Source of the DNA: Anoxybacterium sp963668245
GTDB lineage: Bacteria > Bacillota > Clostridia > Peptostreptococcales > Anaerovoracaceae
Reading direction: 5' to 3'
NCBI GenBank assembly: GCA_963668245.2
Contig: OY764195.2
Coordinates: 186,001-250,000 of the forward strand
Length of the DNA: 64,000 nucleotides
Both the position numbers and the translations under genes were made by a program. The first letter of the stretch is position 1. Each line of letters starts with the position of its first letter. Positions 26,255 to 34,286 of the stretch are shown here, piece after piece. The notes under the pieces were generated by a model that did not search any database, had not been told where the DNA came from, and saw only the letters and a program-made list of their open reading frames with translations.

Positions 26255-27790
26255 ATGACAACGCCTACATTTTTAGCATTTAGTACGGCAAGCAGAGCTT
26301 TATCTGTCAGCCAAACACTTTTGAATATTACAGGTAACAACATTGCGAATGTCAATACCGAAGGATATACAAGGCAGAGAGTGGACATTACCTCTGTCTC
26401 TCTTAGCACTACTGGACAAAAATTTTCCAGTCCTAACGTGACAAATACCAGTCAAGGAGTAGCCGCCACTGGAGTCAGTCAGATTAGAGATACCTTTTTA
26501 GATGCTCGATATCGAACAGAAAATGCAGATAACGGCAGATATGAGGTTCTAGGCAATAATCTTTCGGACCTAGAAAGCATCTTTGATGAAATCGATACAG
26601 ATGGACTTCAAACGCAGCTATCTGAATTTACAGCAGCACTAGAAACTTTTTCTAATTCGCCAACAGATGAAGATGTTGCTCTTACGGTCAAAACAGCTGC
26701 ACAGTCCATGACAGCAATTTTAAATTCTTATGCGCAGCAAGTTACTGAGGTGCGTGAACAATCTATTTATGATTTGGAAAAGGGAGAAGTTGTTGATTTC
26801 AATACTACACTGCAAAGCATTGCAGATATCAATGGTCAAATTCGAGATGAAGAAATCAACGGAAATACTCCGAATGAGCTCTACGACAAAAGAAATTCGC
26901 TCATCGATGCTCTTTCCAACATGACCAAAATTAAAGTATCTACCACATCAGAGGAAGTGGCAAACAACATCTCGGTGGATACACTATCTATCTCGATGTA
27001 TGACGAAAGCACTGGCACTACCATTGCCCTCGTCTCTGGCAGTCAGTACAGCCAAATTTCTCTTAATAACGACAGCTCAGCAGTTTCCATAGAATTAACC
27101 AGCAACATCGAAGGGCAGAGTTCTGGAGATATCACCGATCATTTTACCAGTGGAACAATTAGTGCATATCTTGATACCATCAACGGTGCAGGTTCCTATG
27201 CCTCCAGTGGTGAAAACGATTATCGCGGAACCCTTTATTACATGGAATCGTTAAATACCTTTGCCAAAACTCTTTCCAACACGTTTAATACATTAAATGA
27301 CACGGGAGGGACTGGGGCTTACCTTTTTGCTACGGCAGATGGCAGTAGTGCAATTACAGCATCCAACATTACGATTTCCCAAGAGTGGGAAGATGACAGT
27401 ATGTTTTTAGATGCTACAATTGCAAGCGATACCAGCACAGGAGGCAACAGCAATATCCTTCTCATGATTAAGGCGATGGATGGAGATACTTCATTTTACG
27501 ATTCTGCCGGCACCCTTAAATTTACTGGAACTTACAACGAATACATGACTGCTACTGCTGCTGAATTAGCATCTGATATCAGTCTCAATCGTGATTACCA
27601 AGATACATCAGATACCGTTTTATCCAGCCTTGCTGATTCCAGAGACGCTATGTCGGGAGTTTCCCTTGATGAAGAAGGTGTCAATCTTTTGGCATATCAA
27701 AAATCATATAACGCCGCAGCAAGATTTATGACAGTGCTAGATGAAATGATGGATACATTAATCAACAGTACAGGGGTTGTAGGACGATAA
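26255..27790 (+). CDS. flgK: Hook-filament junction protein FlgK
   Basis: A protein of 511 residues. The N-terminus has SQTLLNITGNNIANVNTEGYTRQ, quoted in part, typical of FlgK. The C-terminus has VSLDEEGVNLLAYQKSYNAAARFMTVLDEMMDTLIN, quoted in part. The middle is Ser/Thr-rich. It forms the first junction ring between hook and filament. It lies between flgN and flgL with a 17-base gap to flgL. Confidence 0.95.
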   Translation: MTTPTFLAFSTASRALSVSQTLLNITGNNIANVNTEGYTRQRVDITSVSLSTTGQKFSSPNVTNTSQGVAATGVSQIRDTFLDARYRTENADNGRYEVLGNNLSDLESIFDEIDTDGLQTQLSEFTAALETFSNSPTDEDVALTVKTAAQSMTAILNSYAQQVTEVREQSIYDLEKGEVVDFNTTLQSIADINGQIRDEEINGNTPNELYDKRNSLIDALSNMTKIKVSTTSEEVANNISVDTLSISMYDESTGTTIALVSGSQYSQISLNNDSSAVSIELTSNIEGQSSGDITDHFTSGTISAYLDTINGAGSYASSGENDYRGTLYYMESLNTFAKTLSNTFNTLNDTGGTGAYLFATADGSSAITASNITISQEWEDDSMFLDATIASDTSTGGNSNILLMIKAMDGDTSFYDSAGTLKFTGTYNEYMTATAAELASDISLNRDYQDTSDTVLSSLADSRDAMSGVSLDEEGVNLLAYQKSYNAAARFMTVLDEMMDTLINSTGVVGR

Positions 27791-27807
27791 TAGAAAGGAG
27801 AATCAAC

Positions 27808-28827
27808 ATGAGGATTACAAACAGCATTACAACAAGGCAGTATAAGACACAACTGAATAAGATGGAGTCTGCAGTGAGCAGCTCACTCAATCAAGTATCT
27901 AGTGGCCTTGCTATGACAAATTTCTCCGACGATACCACCTCTGCAGTACGTGCGTACAAGATTCGTTCAACCATGAGCAAAATAGATAGTTATCAAGCTA
28001 ACATAAGCCAGGCAAATTCTTCTTTAGTCGATTCCGAATCAGCTTTAAACAATATCAATAGCATTTATCAAGAAGCAATGCAAAAAATCGTCCAAGGACA
28101 AAATGCAACCCAAAGCGATGATGAAAGAAGTATCATTGCAACAGAGCTTAGAAGTTTGCAGGAAGAATTGCTTTCCTCGTTGAATACTAGTGTGACCAGT
28201 TCTTATCTGTTTGGCGGAACCAATACAACCACCGAACCATTTACACTAGATGCAGTAACAGGAAAATTAATCTATAACGGTAGCACGCTTGATACGACAG
28301 ATGCTGCTACAGCCGCCACCTTATCTGACGATGCACGATATGTGAATATCGGTCTTAACATGCAGTTTGATGGTGCAGGCGAGTTGATTGACAGTACTGG
28401 ATTTTCTTATAGCATATCTGGCATTGACATCGTAGGGTATGGAACTACTACCACAACAGTAGATGGGGCCAGCATCACCATCTCCAATAATCTTTATGAT
28501 TTGATTGGACAAATCGCTGACCAATTTGATGCAGGTACTGGATACGACTACAACACAGTGGATGCTATGTATGAACAATTTGAAACTGCTGGTGCTGGAG
28601 TTTCACAAGGCTTGACGCAAGTTGGTGCAAAGGAAAATTATCTGGAATTTATGTCAAATCGCTATGAAACACAAGAGCTCAATCTAACAGAAGCCAAATC
28701 TAATATTGAAGATGTAGACGAAGCTTCTGCCTTGATTGAATATAAAACCAATGAAGTGGCTTACGAAGCAGCCCTTCAGATGGGAGCAAATATTATTCAG
28801 TATAGCATCTTTGATTATATGTCATAA
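27808..28827 (+). CDS. flgL: Hook-filament junction protein FlgL
   Basis: A 339-residue flagellin-like protein with MRITNSITTRQYKTQLNKM at the start, an SSGLAMTNFSDD segment, and a C-terminal coil (IEDVDEASALIEYKTNEVAYEAAL, quoted in part). It forms the second junction ring on which flagellin polymerises. AAAGGAG lies before the ATG. Confidence 0.95.
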   Translation: MRITNSITTRQYKTQLNKMESAVSSSLNQVSSGLAMTNFSDDTTSAVRAYKIRSTMSKIDSYQANISQANSSLVDSESALNNINSIYQEAMQKIVQGQNATQSDDERSIIATELRSLQEELLSSLNTSVTSSYLFGGTNTTTEPFTLDAVTGKLIYNGSTLDTTDAATAATLSDDARYVNIGLNMQFDGAGELIDSTGFSYSISGIDIVGYGTTTTTVDGASITISNNLYDLIGQIADQFDAGTGYDYNTVDAMYEQFETAGAGVSQGLTQVGAKENYLEFMSNRYETQELNLTEAKSNIEDVDEASALIEYKTNEVAYEAALQMGANIIQYSIFDYMS

Positions 28828-28863
28828 AATAAAAATATAAGTGTGTAAAAGGAGGTGAGAACT

Positions 28864-29538
28864 TTGGATCCACTGATTACCATTGAGACAGTACCAATTA
28901 AAATTGAGTACACTGAGAAAGCTACATCCCACAGCACTTCTCAACAGTCTGCCAAACTAAACATTTCGCATCAGGACAATACCGTGAAGATTCAAAGCGA
29001 TCCGATTAGCATTTCTATGACTGACGCATTTGAGTTTAGCTCATCAAGCGACAAAAGCCACTTGACCTATACAGCTACAGCCCAGTATTCTGGGGCAGGT
29101 AATTTAAGCATGAATGTACAAATGCAAAGTGCTTCCGATGCGACCTATCAGTATCAACAATTTGGGAGAGGCATCGATAGCATTGTGGACTCCATCCCAT
29201 CTTCCAAAAACAATACAACCGATCAGAAGCAAGCTGTGAACCCTGAGCAAATGCGGATTGATTTTGATATGAGCCAAGTATTTAAAAATAATACTTCTAG
29301 TTCTGATCAAGTTGATACTTCTTTCTACCCGCCAGATTTAGAGCTTAAGGTCGTAGAAAGGCCGAAAGTTATTGTAAAATATGTGGGTGAACCAATATAC
29401 TTCCCTAAGAGCGCCAATCCAGAATACGAGCCCGCTGATCAGTCAGTTGCGTATTTTCCTGAAAGTGCAGATCCCAACTATGATGAAAAGGTCGAACAGC
29501 TTTTTGACACAAAAATAAAACTTGATTTAAGAGCATAA
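28864..29538 (+). CDS. DUF6470/YviE-like flagellar-locus protein
   Basis: About 224 residues, without membrane segments. It starts LDPLITIETVPIKIEY and has conserved-looking short repeats near the C-terminus (PKVIVKYVGEPIYFPKSA and VAYFPESADPNYD). The gene occupies the place of Bacillus yviE, between flgL and fliW. The TTG at 28864 is eight bases after AAAGGAGG and is preferred over a GTG inside that site. The function is unknown; motility is suggested only by location. Confidence 0.7.
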   Translation: MDPLITIETVPIKIEYTEKATSHSTSQQSAKLNISHQDNTVKIQSDPISISMTDAFEFSSSSDKSHLTYTATAQYSGAGNLSMNVQMQSASDATYQYQQFGRGIDSIVDSIPSSKNNTTDQKQAVNPEQMRIDFDMSQVFKNNTSSSDQVDTSFYPPDLELKVVERPKVIVKYVGEPIYFPKSANPEYEPADQSVAYFPESADPNYDEKVEQLFDTKIKLDLRA

Positions 29539-29552
29539 GGAGGGAAATTGAT

Positions 29553-30005
29553 GTGGAAGTACAAACAAGAGAATTTGGAGTAATTGAAGTAGAAGAAGAT
29601 GCGGTGTATCAATTCCCCAATGGCGTTTATGGATTTGAAGAGGAGCATCAATTTGCAATTTTTTCTAGAGAAATAGAGGGTTATACTTTTTTATATCTTC
29701 AATCTACTGCCAGTTTATTCCCCTGCTTCATGGTATTCGAGCCTTGGGATATGCATGATCATTATGAGCCAAAGCTTTCTCAAGACGATTTGTCAGAATG
29801 TCAAGTTGAGCATCTTGATGATTTGATATTTCTTGTGATTGCTACCGTTCCCGCCAACATACAGGAGCTTTCTATCAATATAAAAAGCCCTATCGTTCTC
29901 AATCCTAAGACGAGGAAGGCAAAACAGGTTATTGTACAAAACCCAGACTATGGTGTGCGATATTATCCCTTCCTGGAAAGTGGAAAGGATGGTACTTCAT
30001 GTTAG
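29553..30005 (+). CDS. fliW: Flagellar assembly factor FliW
   Basis: A protein of 150 residues with the FliW features FPNGVYGFEEEHQFAIF near the start and NIKSPIVLNPKTRKAKQVIVQN in the C-terminal part (quoted in part). In Bacillus FliW binds CsrA and flagellin in turn, so that flagellin translation is released when flagellin is exported. The start is a GTG at 29553 after AAGGAGGG. It overlaps csrA by seven bases. Confidence 0.93.
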   Translation: MEVQTREFGVIEVEEDAVYQFPNGVYGFEEEHQFAIFSREIEGYTFLYLQSTASLFPCFMVFEPWDMHDHYEPKLSQDDLSECQVEHLDDLIFLVIATVPANIQELSINIKSPIVLNPKTRKAKQVIVQNPDYGVRYYPFLESGKDGTSC

Positions 30006-30238
30006 TCATCAGTCGAAAAGCAGGAGAATCCTTGGTGCTATCGGACGATATTACCATCACCGTCATCTCCGTTGCAGGTGACAAGGTTTCCATTGGTATT
30101 GATGCACCAAAAAGCGTAAAAATCGTAAGACAAGAATTACTTGAAACAATTGAGGCCAATAAAGCTTCTGCTGAAGCCGCCAGCGACACAAATTATGGCG
30201 GCATTGCTTCATTGCTAAAAACAAAAGCAAAAAAATAA
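29999..30238 (+). CDS. csrA: Translational regulator CsrA
   Basis: A protein of 79 residues starting MLVISRKAGESLVLSDDITITV, with VSIGIDAPKSVKIVRQEL containing the conserved RNA-contact Arg. It binds GGA in RNA hairpin loops and blocks translation. Its likely target is the fliC leader 110 bases downstream, where a GGA-loop hairpin and the ribosome site are seen. The last 20 or so residues are a variable tail. Confidence 0.95.
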   Translation: MLVISRKAGESLVLSDDITITVISVAGDKVSIGIDAPKSVKIVRQELLETIEANKASAEAASDTNYGGIASLLKTKAKK

Positions 30239-30248
30239 AGAAATAGGC

Positions 30249-30275
30249 TAAAGTTTTTTTGAGTTATGACGATAT
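30249..30275 (+). promoter_or_regulatory. Sigma-28 promoter of fliC
   Basis: TAAA (30249-30252), 15 bases, then GACGATAT (30268-30275), a six-of-eight match at -10. It lies just after the csrA stop and gives a leader of about 110 bases before the fliC ATG. Confidence 0.85.
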
Positions 30276-30277
30276 AT

Positions 30278-30305
30278 AGTTTGTAAGCAATTCAGCTTAC
30301 AAACT
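30278..30305 (+). promoter_or_regulatory. 11-bp inverted repeat at the 5' end of the fliC leader
   Basis: AGTTTGTAAGC (30278-30288) and GCTTACAAACT (30295-30305) are perfect arms around a six-base loop. Transcription from the sigma-28 promoter should start within the first arm, so much of the stem would form at the extreme 5' end of the RNA and could protect it from decay. A DNA operator is an alternative. Confidence 0.55.
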
Positions 30306-30347
30306 GAGTTCTCCTAGCGTACGGAGGGGTTCTCATAAAAGTAGTAC

Positions 30348-30367
30348 CGTTGAGAAGGATCTCAACG
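30348..30367 (+). promoter_or_regulatory. Putative CsrA-binding hairpin in the fliC leader
   Basis: CGTTGAGA (30348-30355) pairs with TCTCAACG (30360-30367), presenting AGGA in the loop. CsrA recognises GGA in hairpin loops. A second GGA site is the ribosome binding site AAGGAGG at about 30380, about 15 bases before the ATG. The two-site layout resembles the hag leader of Bacillus subtilis; binding itself is inferred. Confidence 0.65.
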
Positions 30368-30394
30368 CGATGATTATTCAAGGAGGAATAGAAA

Positions 30395-31762
30395 ATGAGA
30401 ATTAATCACAACATTTCGGCTCTCAGCACCAATAATGTGCTAGCCAAGAACAACGCAGCTACTGGCTCATCCCTATCAAAACTTTCTACAGGTCTTCGTA
30501 TCAACAGCGCAGCTGATGATGCGGCAGGATTAGCAATCTCTGAAAAAATGAGAGCGCAAATCAGTGGACTTGATCAAGCAGAAAGTAATGCAAATGATGG
30601 TATTTCTTTGATTCAGACAGCTGAAGGTGCATTAAGCGAAACGCACAGCATTTTGCAAAGAATGAGAGAACTTGCAGTTCAATCTGCCAATGACACTAAC
30701 ACTGACGATGACAGAGCTGAAATCCAGCTTGAAATCGATCAGCTATCAGAAGAAATCACAAGAATTTCTACTGATACTGAGTTTAATACAAAGAACTTAC
30801 TTGACGGTTCTATGGGTAAAACTTACGCAACTACCGCAAATACGTTCACTGCTTCTTTACAAGACGTGCAAATTACAGGCAGTGATATCACCACTGGTAC
30901 TTACACCATTACAGCAACTGCTGCTGGTACTGATACTGCAACAGTATCTACAAACACAGCTGCATCAGGCTTTGTATTCACTGACTTAACCGTTGATAAT
31001 GGTACAAAGTTTGGTGATTACTCTCTTCAAGTTTCTAACATCAATGTGGGTGGCGGTACTGCAGATTTCACTTTAACAGGTCCTGATGGTAGCACAGAAA
31101 CTATTTCTGGCGGTTCAATTACAGCTGCAGCTTTGGATTTCACTACTACTGGAATTGCATTTGACTTTAGTACTCACGATGTAGATGCCAATGGTACCAT
31201 TGCATTTTCCTTGACCAATGCTGGTCTTGATGTAGACTTGTCTGGTGCAAAAACAGTTAATACAGCCGCAATCGCAAGCTATGCAGGTGAAACCATCAAC
31301 CTTGGTGGATTCAGCTTTGAAGCAACTTGGGGGGCTGGTGCTGGTGCATTGACAATGAATGTCACAGACAACGCAATGAACTTCCAGATTGGTGCAAACA
31401 GTGGTCAGAACACAACTTTATCCATCAATAATATGAGCGCAACTGCTTTGGGCGTAAACTCTCTTGATTTAACAACTCAAACTGCAGCAGATGCAGCAAT
31501 CGATACAATTGACGCAGCAATTAAAAGCGTATCCACTCAGAGAGCTCAACTTGGTGCAGCTCAAAACAGATTAGAACACACAATTAACAATTTGAGTACA
31601 TCCTCTGAAAACTTAACAGCTGCTGAATCTCAGATTAGAGACGTAGATATGGCGGAAGAAATGACCGAATACACAAAGAACAACATTCTTTCCCAGGCCG
31701 CTCAAGCAATGCTTGCTCAGGCAAATCAGCAGCCTCAAAACGTACTTCAGTTATTACAATAA
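30395..31762 (+). CDS. fliC: Flagellin FliC
   Basis: A protein of 455 residues. The conserved N-terminal D0/D1 region spans about 1-150 (MRINHNISALSTNN, SSLSKLSTGLRINSAADDAAG). The C-terminal D1/D0 spans about 365-455 (AQNRLEHTINNLSTSSENLTAAESQIRDVDMAEEM, quoted in part). The variable Thr/Gly/Ala-rich surface domain lies between. It is the only flagellin gene in the window. It has its own sigma-28 promoter, a structured leader and a strong terminator. Confidence 0.97.
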   Translation: MRINHNISALSTNNVLAKNNAATGSSLSKLSTGLRINSAADDAAGLAISEKMRAQISGLDQAESNANDGISLIQTAEGALSETHSILQRMRELAVQSANDTNTDDDRAEIQLEIDQLSEEITRISTDTEFNTKNLLDGSMGKTYATTANTFTASLQDVQITGSDITTGTYTITATAAGTDTATVSTNTAASGFVFTDLTVDNGTKFGDYSLQVSNINVGGGTADFTLTGPDGSTETISGGSITAAALDFTTTGIAFDFSTHDVDANGTIAFSLTNAGLDVDLSGAKTVNTAAIASYAGETINLGGFSFEATWGAGAGALTMNVTDNAMNFQIGANSGQNTTLSINNMSATALGVNSLDLTTQTAADAAIDTIDAAIKSVSTQRAQLGAAQNRLEHTINNLSTSSENLTAAESQIRDVDMAEEMTEYTKNNILSQAAQAMLAQANQQPQNVLQLLQ

Positions 31763-31793
31763 ATATAACAGAAGGCATAAGATCTACACATCG

Positions 31794-31823
31794 GCAAAAG
31801 CCACCGGAAACGGTGGCTTTTGC
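31794..31823 (+). terminator. Intrinsic terminator of fliC
   Basis: GCAAAAGCCACCG (31794-31806), loop GAAA, then CGGTGGCTTTTGC (31811-31823): a perfect 13-bp stem followed by a T-rich stretch. It ends the flagellin transcript before the converging FlhB-like gene. Confidence 0.92.
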
Positions 31824-31879
31824 TTTGTCTTTATGAAAAACTATTTTTTCTTACATTATATATAGTAATTTTCTACATT

Positions 31880-32185
31880 TTATTTTTTTGTTGAAGCAAT
31901 GTCTAATAGGGAAATATAGATATTGACTACAATCTGATATAATTCTGGAGGGATTTCTTGCCCTAGTTCCAATTTAGCCAGCATGGTTGCCGCACTATCA
32001 TCATGATAAATTGCAACACCATTTTCGATGGCAACTTGTAAAATCTTCTGGGCGATATATCCACTGCCAGCAGCAACAACACACGGCGCACTATTTTTAT
32101 TTTGGTCATATTTTAAAGCGGCTACATTTAGGCCGCTGATGCTTTCTATCTTTTCAGCTTTATTCTTATCATCAAACTTTAACAT
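31880..32185 (-). CDS. Stand-alone FlhB C-terminal-domain protein (FlhX/YlqH-like)
   Basis: A protein of 101 residues aligning with the cytoplasmic part of FlhB after the cleavage site (compare VAALKYDQNKNSAPCVVAAG here with VALKYDINQDQAPIVVAKG in FlhB), ending IPPELYQIVVNIYISLLDI. It lacks the membrane helices and the NPTH motif. Such proteins can substitute for the cleaved FlhB fragment in some bacteria. It overlaps the upstream FliK-like gene by 14 bases, so the two are likely co-translated. Confidence 0.88.
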   Translation of the reverse strand: MLKFDDKNKAEKIESISGLNVAALKYDQNKNSAPCVVAAGSGYIAQKILQVAIENGVAIYHDDSAATMLAKLELGQEIPPELYQIVVNIYISLLDIASTKK

Positions 32186-33680
32186 CTATTCCTACCTTCT
32201 GAAACACTAGCTTTGGAAACCGATGCATAATAGATTGACTTTCCTGATATACCGCCGCTTGATATTTTAACAGCTTATATCCTTCTGCCTCTATCATTTC
32301 CTTCCAACTTCCCTTCGCCTCTTTTACCTCAGGAAGAAGTCGATCTGGACATCTAATGTCCAGTTCAATTCTTTTATCTTTGGCCAAAAGATCCACTTCA
32401 AATGTTCCAAACTGATCAGATTGGATTGTAAAGAAAATATTTTGAGCAGTCTGGGCATCTCCTCGTCGCTCTTTACAATCTTTGTCTACAAAAAACTCTC
32501 CGTATGTATTTTCATCCTGATAGCGAAATGGAATCGTAAAATGTATCAACGCCATGAGAGGGCTTTCATTTTGGACTAGGTTTAATAACATATTTTGTGC
32601 CAAACTATTGATTTTCCCTGGCGTAGACTTGTCCAGCGCATTTGCAAGCAGAGTGGTAACATCTTCTTCTTTTAAATCGATTCCGAACTTGTCCAAGAGG
32701 CTTTTGTCTAAATTGCCTTTTGCTAGAAGCTCCCTTTCAATTTTCGCCTGCTCAAACACAAGCTTTTTCATGTCTACCACATCGTCATCTGACAGGTTGG
32801 TCAATGGTTTTAATTCATCGCCAAGCTGGAAAATCGCTTCTTCTAGTCTACTTGCGTCTGACTTATCAAAGCGAACGATATTGTGAATCATTGTCATTTC
32901 CAAATTATAGATTTTTTCGCTTCCTTGGTGGTTCTTCGCAATATTCCCAAGCAGTGGTATCAACTGGTTTTTCAAAAAACTTTTTATCTCGGTCATGGAT
33001 TCTTTAAATGAACTTGAATTTTGCTTTGAAAGAACGCCTCCATCACCTTCAGATTCCTGATTTGATAAAGCTGATAACTTTATCATACTGTCCAATACAT
33101 CCATCTGTTGAGCAAGAAGCTGCCCCTCCGCTTTTGGAAGCCGCTGCATCAAGTTTTGCCCTTGAGAAACAATGGCATTGAGTGAATTTTTTTGGTTCAC
33201 GTAACAATCAAAATACTTTAAGATTGATACAATTGCCTCTTTGAGTTTCGGCTGACCTTCTAATTTTGCAAGCATACGAAGACTGTCAAAAAAATCTCCC
33301 GTAAAAATTGTTGCTCCCCGTTCTCTGGACAGCAATTCCCCTAACATATCTTTGGTGCTAACAAAAACTTTGTCTAAAAAACTTTCTGGCAGAGTACCCG
33401 AGGCTCCCTCAAAGACTTTTGCCATCAACACTAGTTTTCTCAACCCTTCAGCTTGAGATTTTGTGCTGTTTAGCAAGGGTTCAAAAATTTCTTTGTTGAG
33501 ATTTCGAAGTAAAGACTGTTTTTCTCCCTCGTCTAAGGTTTCTTTCGTTTTAGGAACCTTAGTATTGACTTGATTTGGGTGTTGAATATCGAAGACAGCA
33601 TCAGTCGGAAGCTTACTCGGTAGGTTTTGAACTTTGTTTTTGATTGAAACCGGCGAGGTAATCTTTAAAATATCAACCAC
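32172..33680 (-). CDS. Large FliK-like protein of the flagellar locus
   Basis: A protein of 502 residues, mostly helical. The C-terminal 120 or so residues (TAQNIFFTIQSDQFGTFEVDLLAKDKRIELDIRCPD, quoted in part) resemble the Flg_hook fold of FliK: a beta-rich block followed by a helix. The GTG start at 33680 follows AAAGGAGAG. The pair with the FlhB-like gene recalls Bacillus ylqG-ylqH. A role in export specificity is inferred from the fold and the partner; no catalytic motif is visible. Confidence 0.6.
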   Translation of the reverse strand: MVDILKITSPVSIKNKVQNLPSKLPTDAVFDIQHPNQVNTKVPKTKETLDEGEKQSLLRNLNKEIFEPLLNSTKSQAEGLRKLVLMAKVFEGASGTLPESFLDKVFVSTKDMLGELLSRERGATIFTGDFFDSLRMLAKLEGQPKLKEAIVSILKYFDCYVNQKNSLNAIVSQGQNLMQRLPKAEGQLLAQQMDVLDSMIKLSALSNQESEGDGGVLSKQNSSSFKESMTEIKSFLKNQLIPLLGNIAKNHQGSEKIYNLEMTMIHNIVRFDKSDASRLEEAIFQLGDELKPLTNLSDDDVVDMKKLVFEQAKIERELLAKGNLDKSLLDKFGIDLKEEDVTTLLANALDKSTPGKINSLAQNMLLNLVQNESPLMALIHFTIPFRYQDENTYGEFFVDKDCKERRGDAQTAQNIFFTIQSDQFGTFEVDLLAKDKRIELDIRCPDRLLPEVKEAKGSWKEMIEAEGYKLLKYQAAVYQESQSIMHRFPKLVFQKVGIDVKV

Positions 33681-33717
33681 ATTGCTCTCTCCTTTTCTGA
33701 TTTAGGTCAGGCAGCTA

Positions 33718-34089
33718 TTACCGTCTTTTTAGTGCTTCTAATAGTTTGATTGCCACCACTACGTCATCATTTCTTGAATCAAATGTTGTCATCATCAAGC
33801 GTCTTACTTCCGACCGTCTATTGATGGCATCGAGAATTTTTCTGTTTTCTTCATCACGCTCAAGCTGATCTGTATCTGCACCGTCAGCTAATATATCAGA
33901 CAGATTTACATTTAACACGTCACAGATCTCATTTAATCTTACCATATCGATGGAGTTTTTTCCAATTTCCCAAGCCGAAACAGAACTATGGGTCACATCT
34001 AAAGCCTCAGCCAAGGCTTTTTGTGTCATTTTTCTCATTTTTCTATAACGCTTGATGTTATTTCGTGCAATATCATTGATGGAATCCAT
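33718..34089 (-). CDS. XRE-family transcriptional regulator
   Basis: A protein of 123 residues with a helix-turn-helix at about 10-65 (MRKMTQKALAEALDVTHSSVSAWE and MVRLNEICDVLNVNLSDIL, quoted in part). The C-terminal 50 residues are charged and helical, perhaps a dimerisation part. It is divergent from cheA, with a 197-base spacer, and upstream of the FliK-like/FlhB-like pair in the same direction. Control of one or both is plausible but unproven. Confidence 0.82.
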   Translation of the reverse strand: MDSINDIARNNIKRYRKMRKMTQKALAEALDVTHSSVSAWEIGKNSIDMVRLNEICDVLNVNLSDILADGADTDQLERDEENRKILDAINRRSEVRRLMMTTFDSRNDDVVVAIKLLEALKRR

Positions 34090-34198
34090 ACTATATCCCC
34101 CTTGATCAATCTTACGTTATTTTTAGGTAAATTATATCCTGAATTGCCATGGAAATCAATAAAACCCCAATATATTTTCAGAATCTTTGAAATCTCAC

Positions 34199-34225
34199 TA
34201 ATCTTTATTCCTTCTTGACCGATAA
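34199..34225 (+). promoter_or_regulatory. Sigma-28-type promoter of cheA
   Basis: TAAT (34199-34202), 15 bases, then ACCGATAA (34218-34225), matching 10 of the 12 consensus positions. It lies about 60 bases before the cheA ATG. Confidence 0.75.
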
Positions 34226-34286
34226 TTATGTATAATACAAACAGTAACTTATTTCTAAAGTAGTAAATGATAAAGGTGGAATAGCG

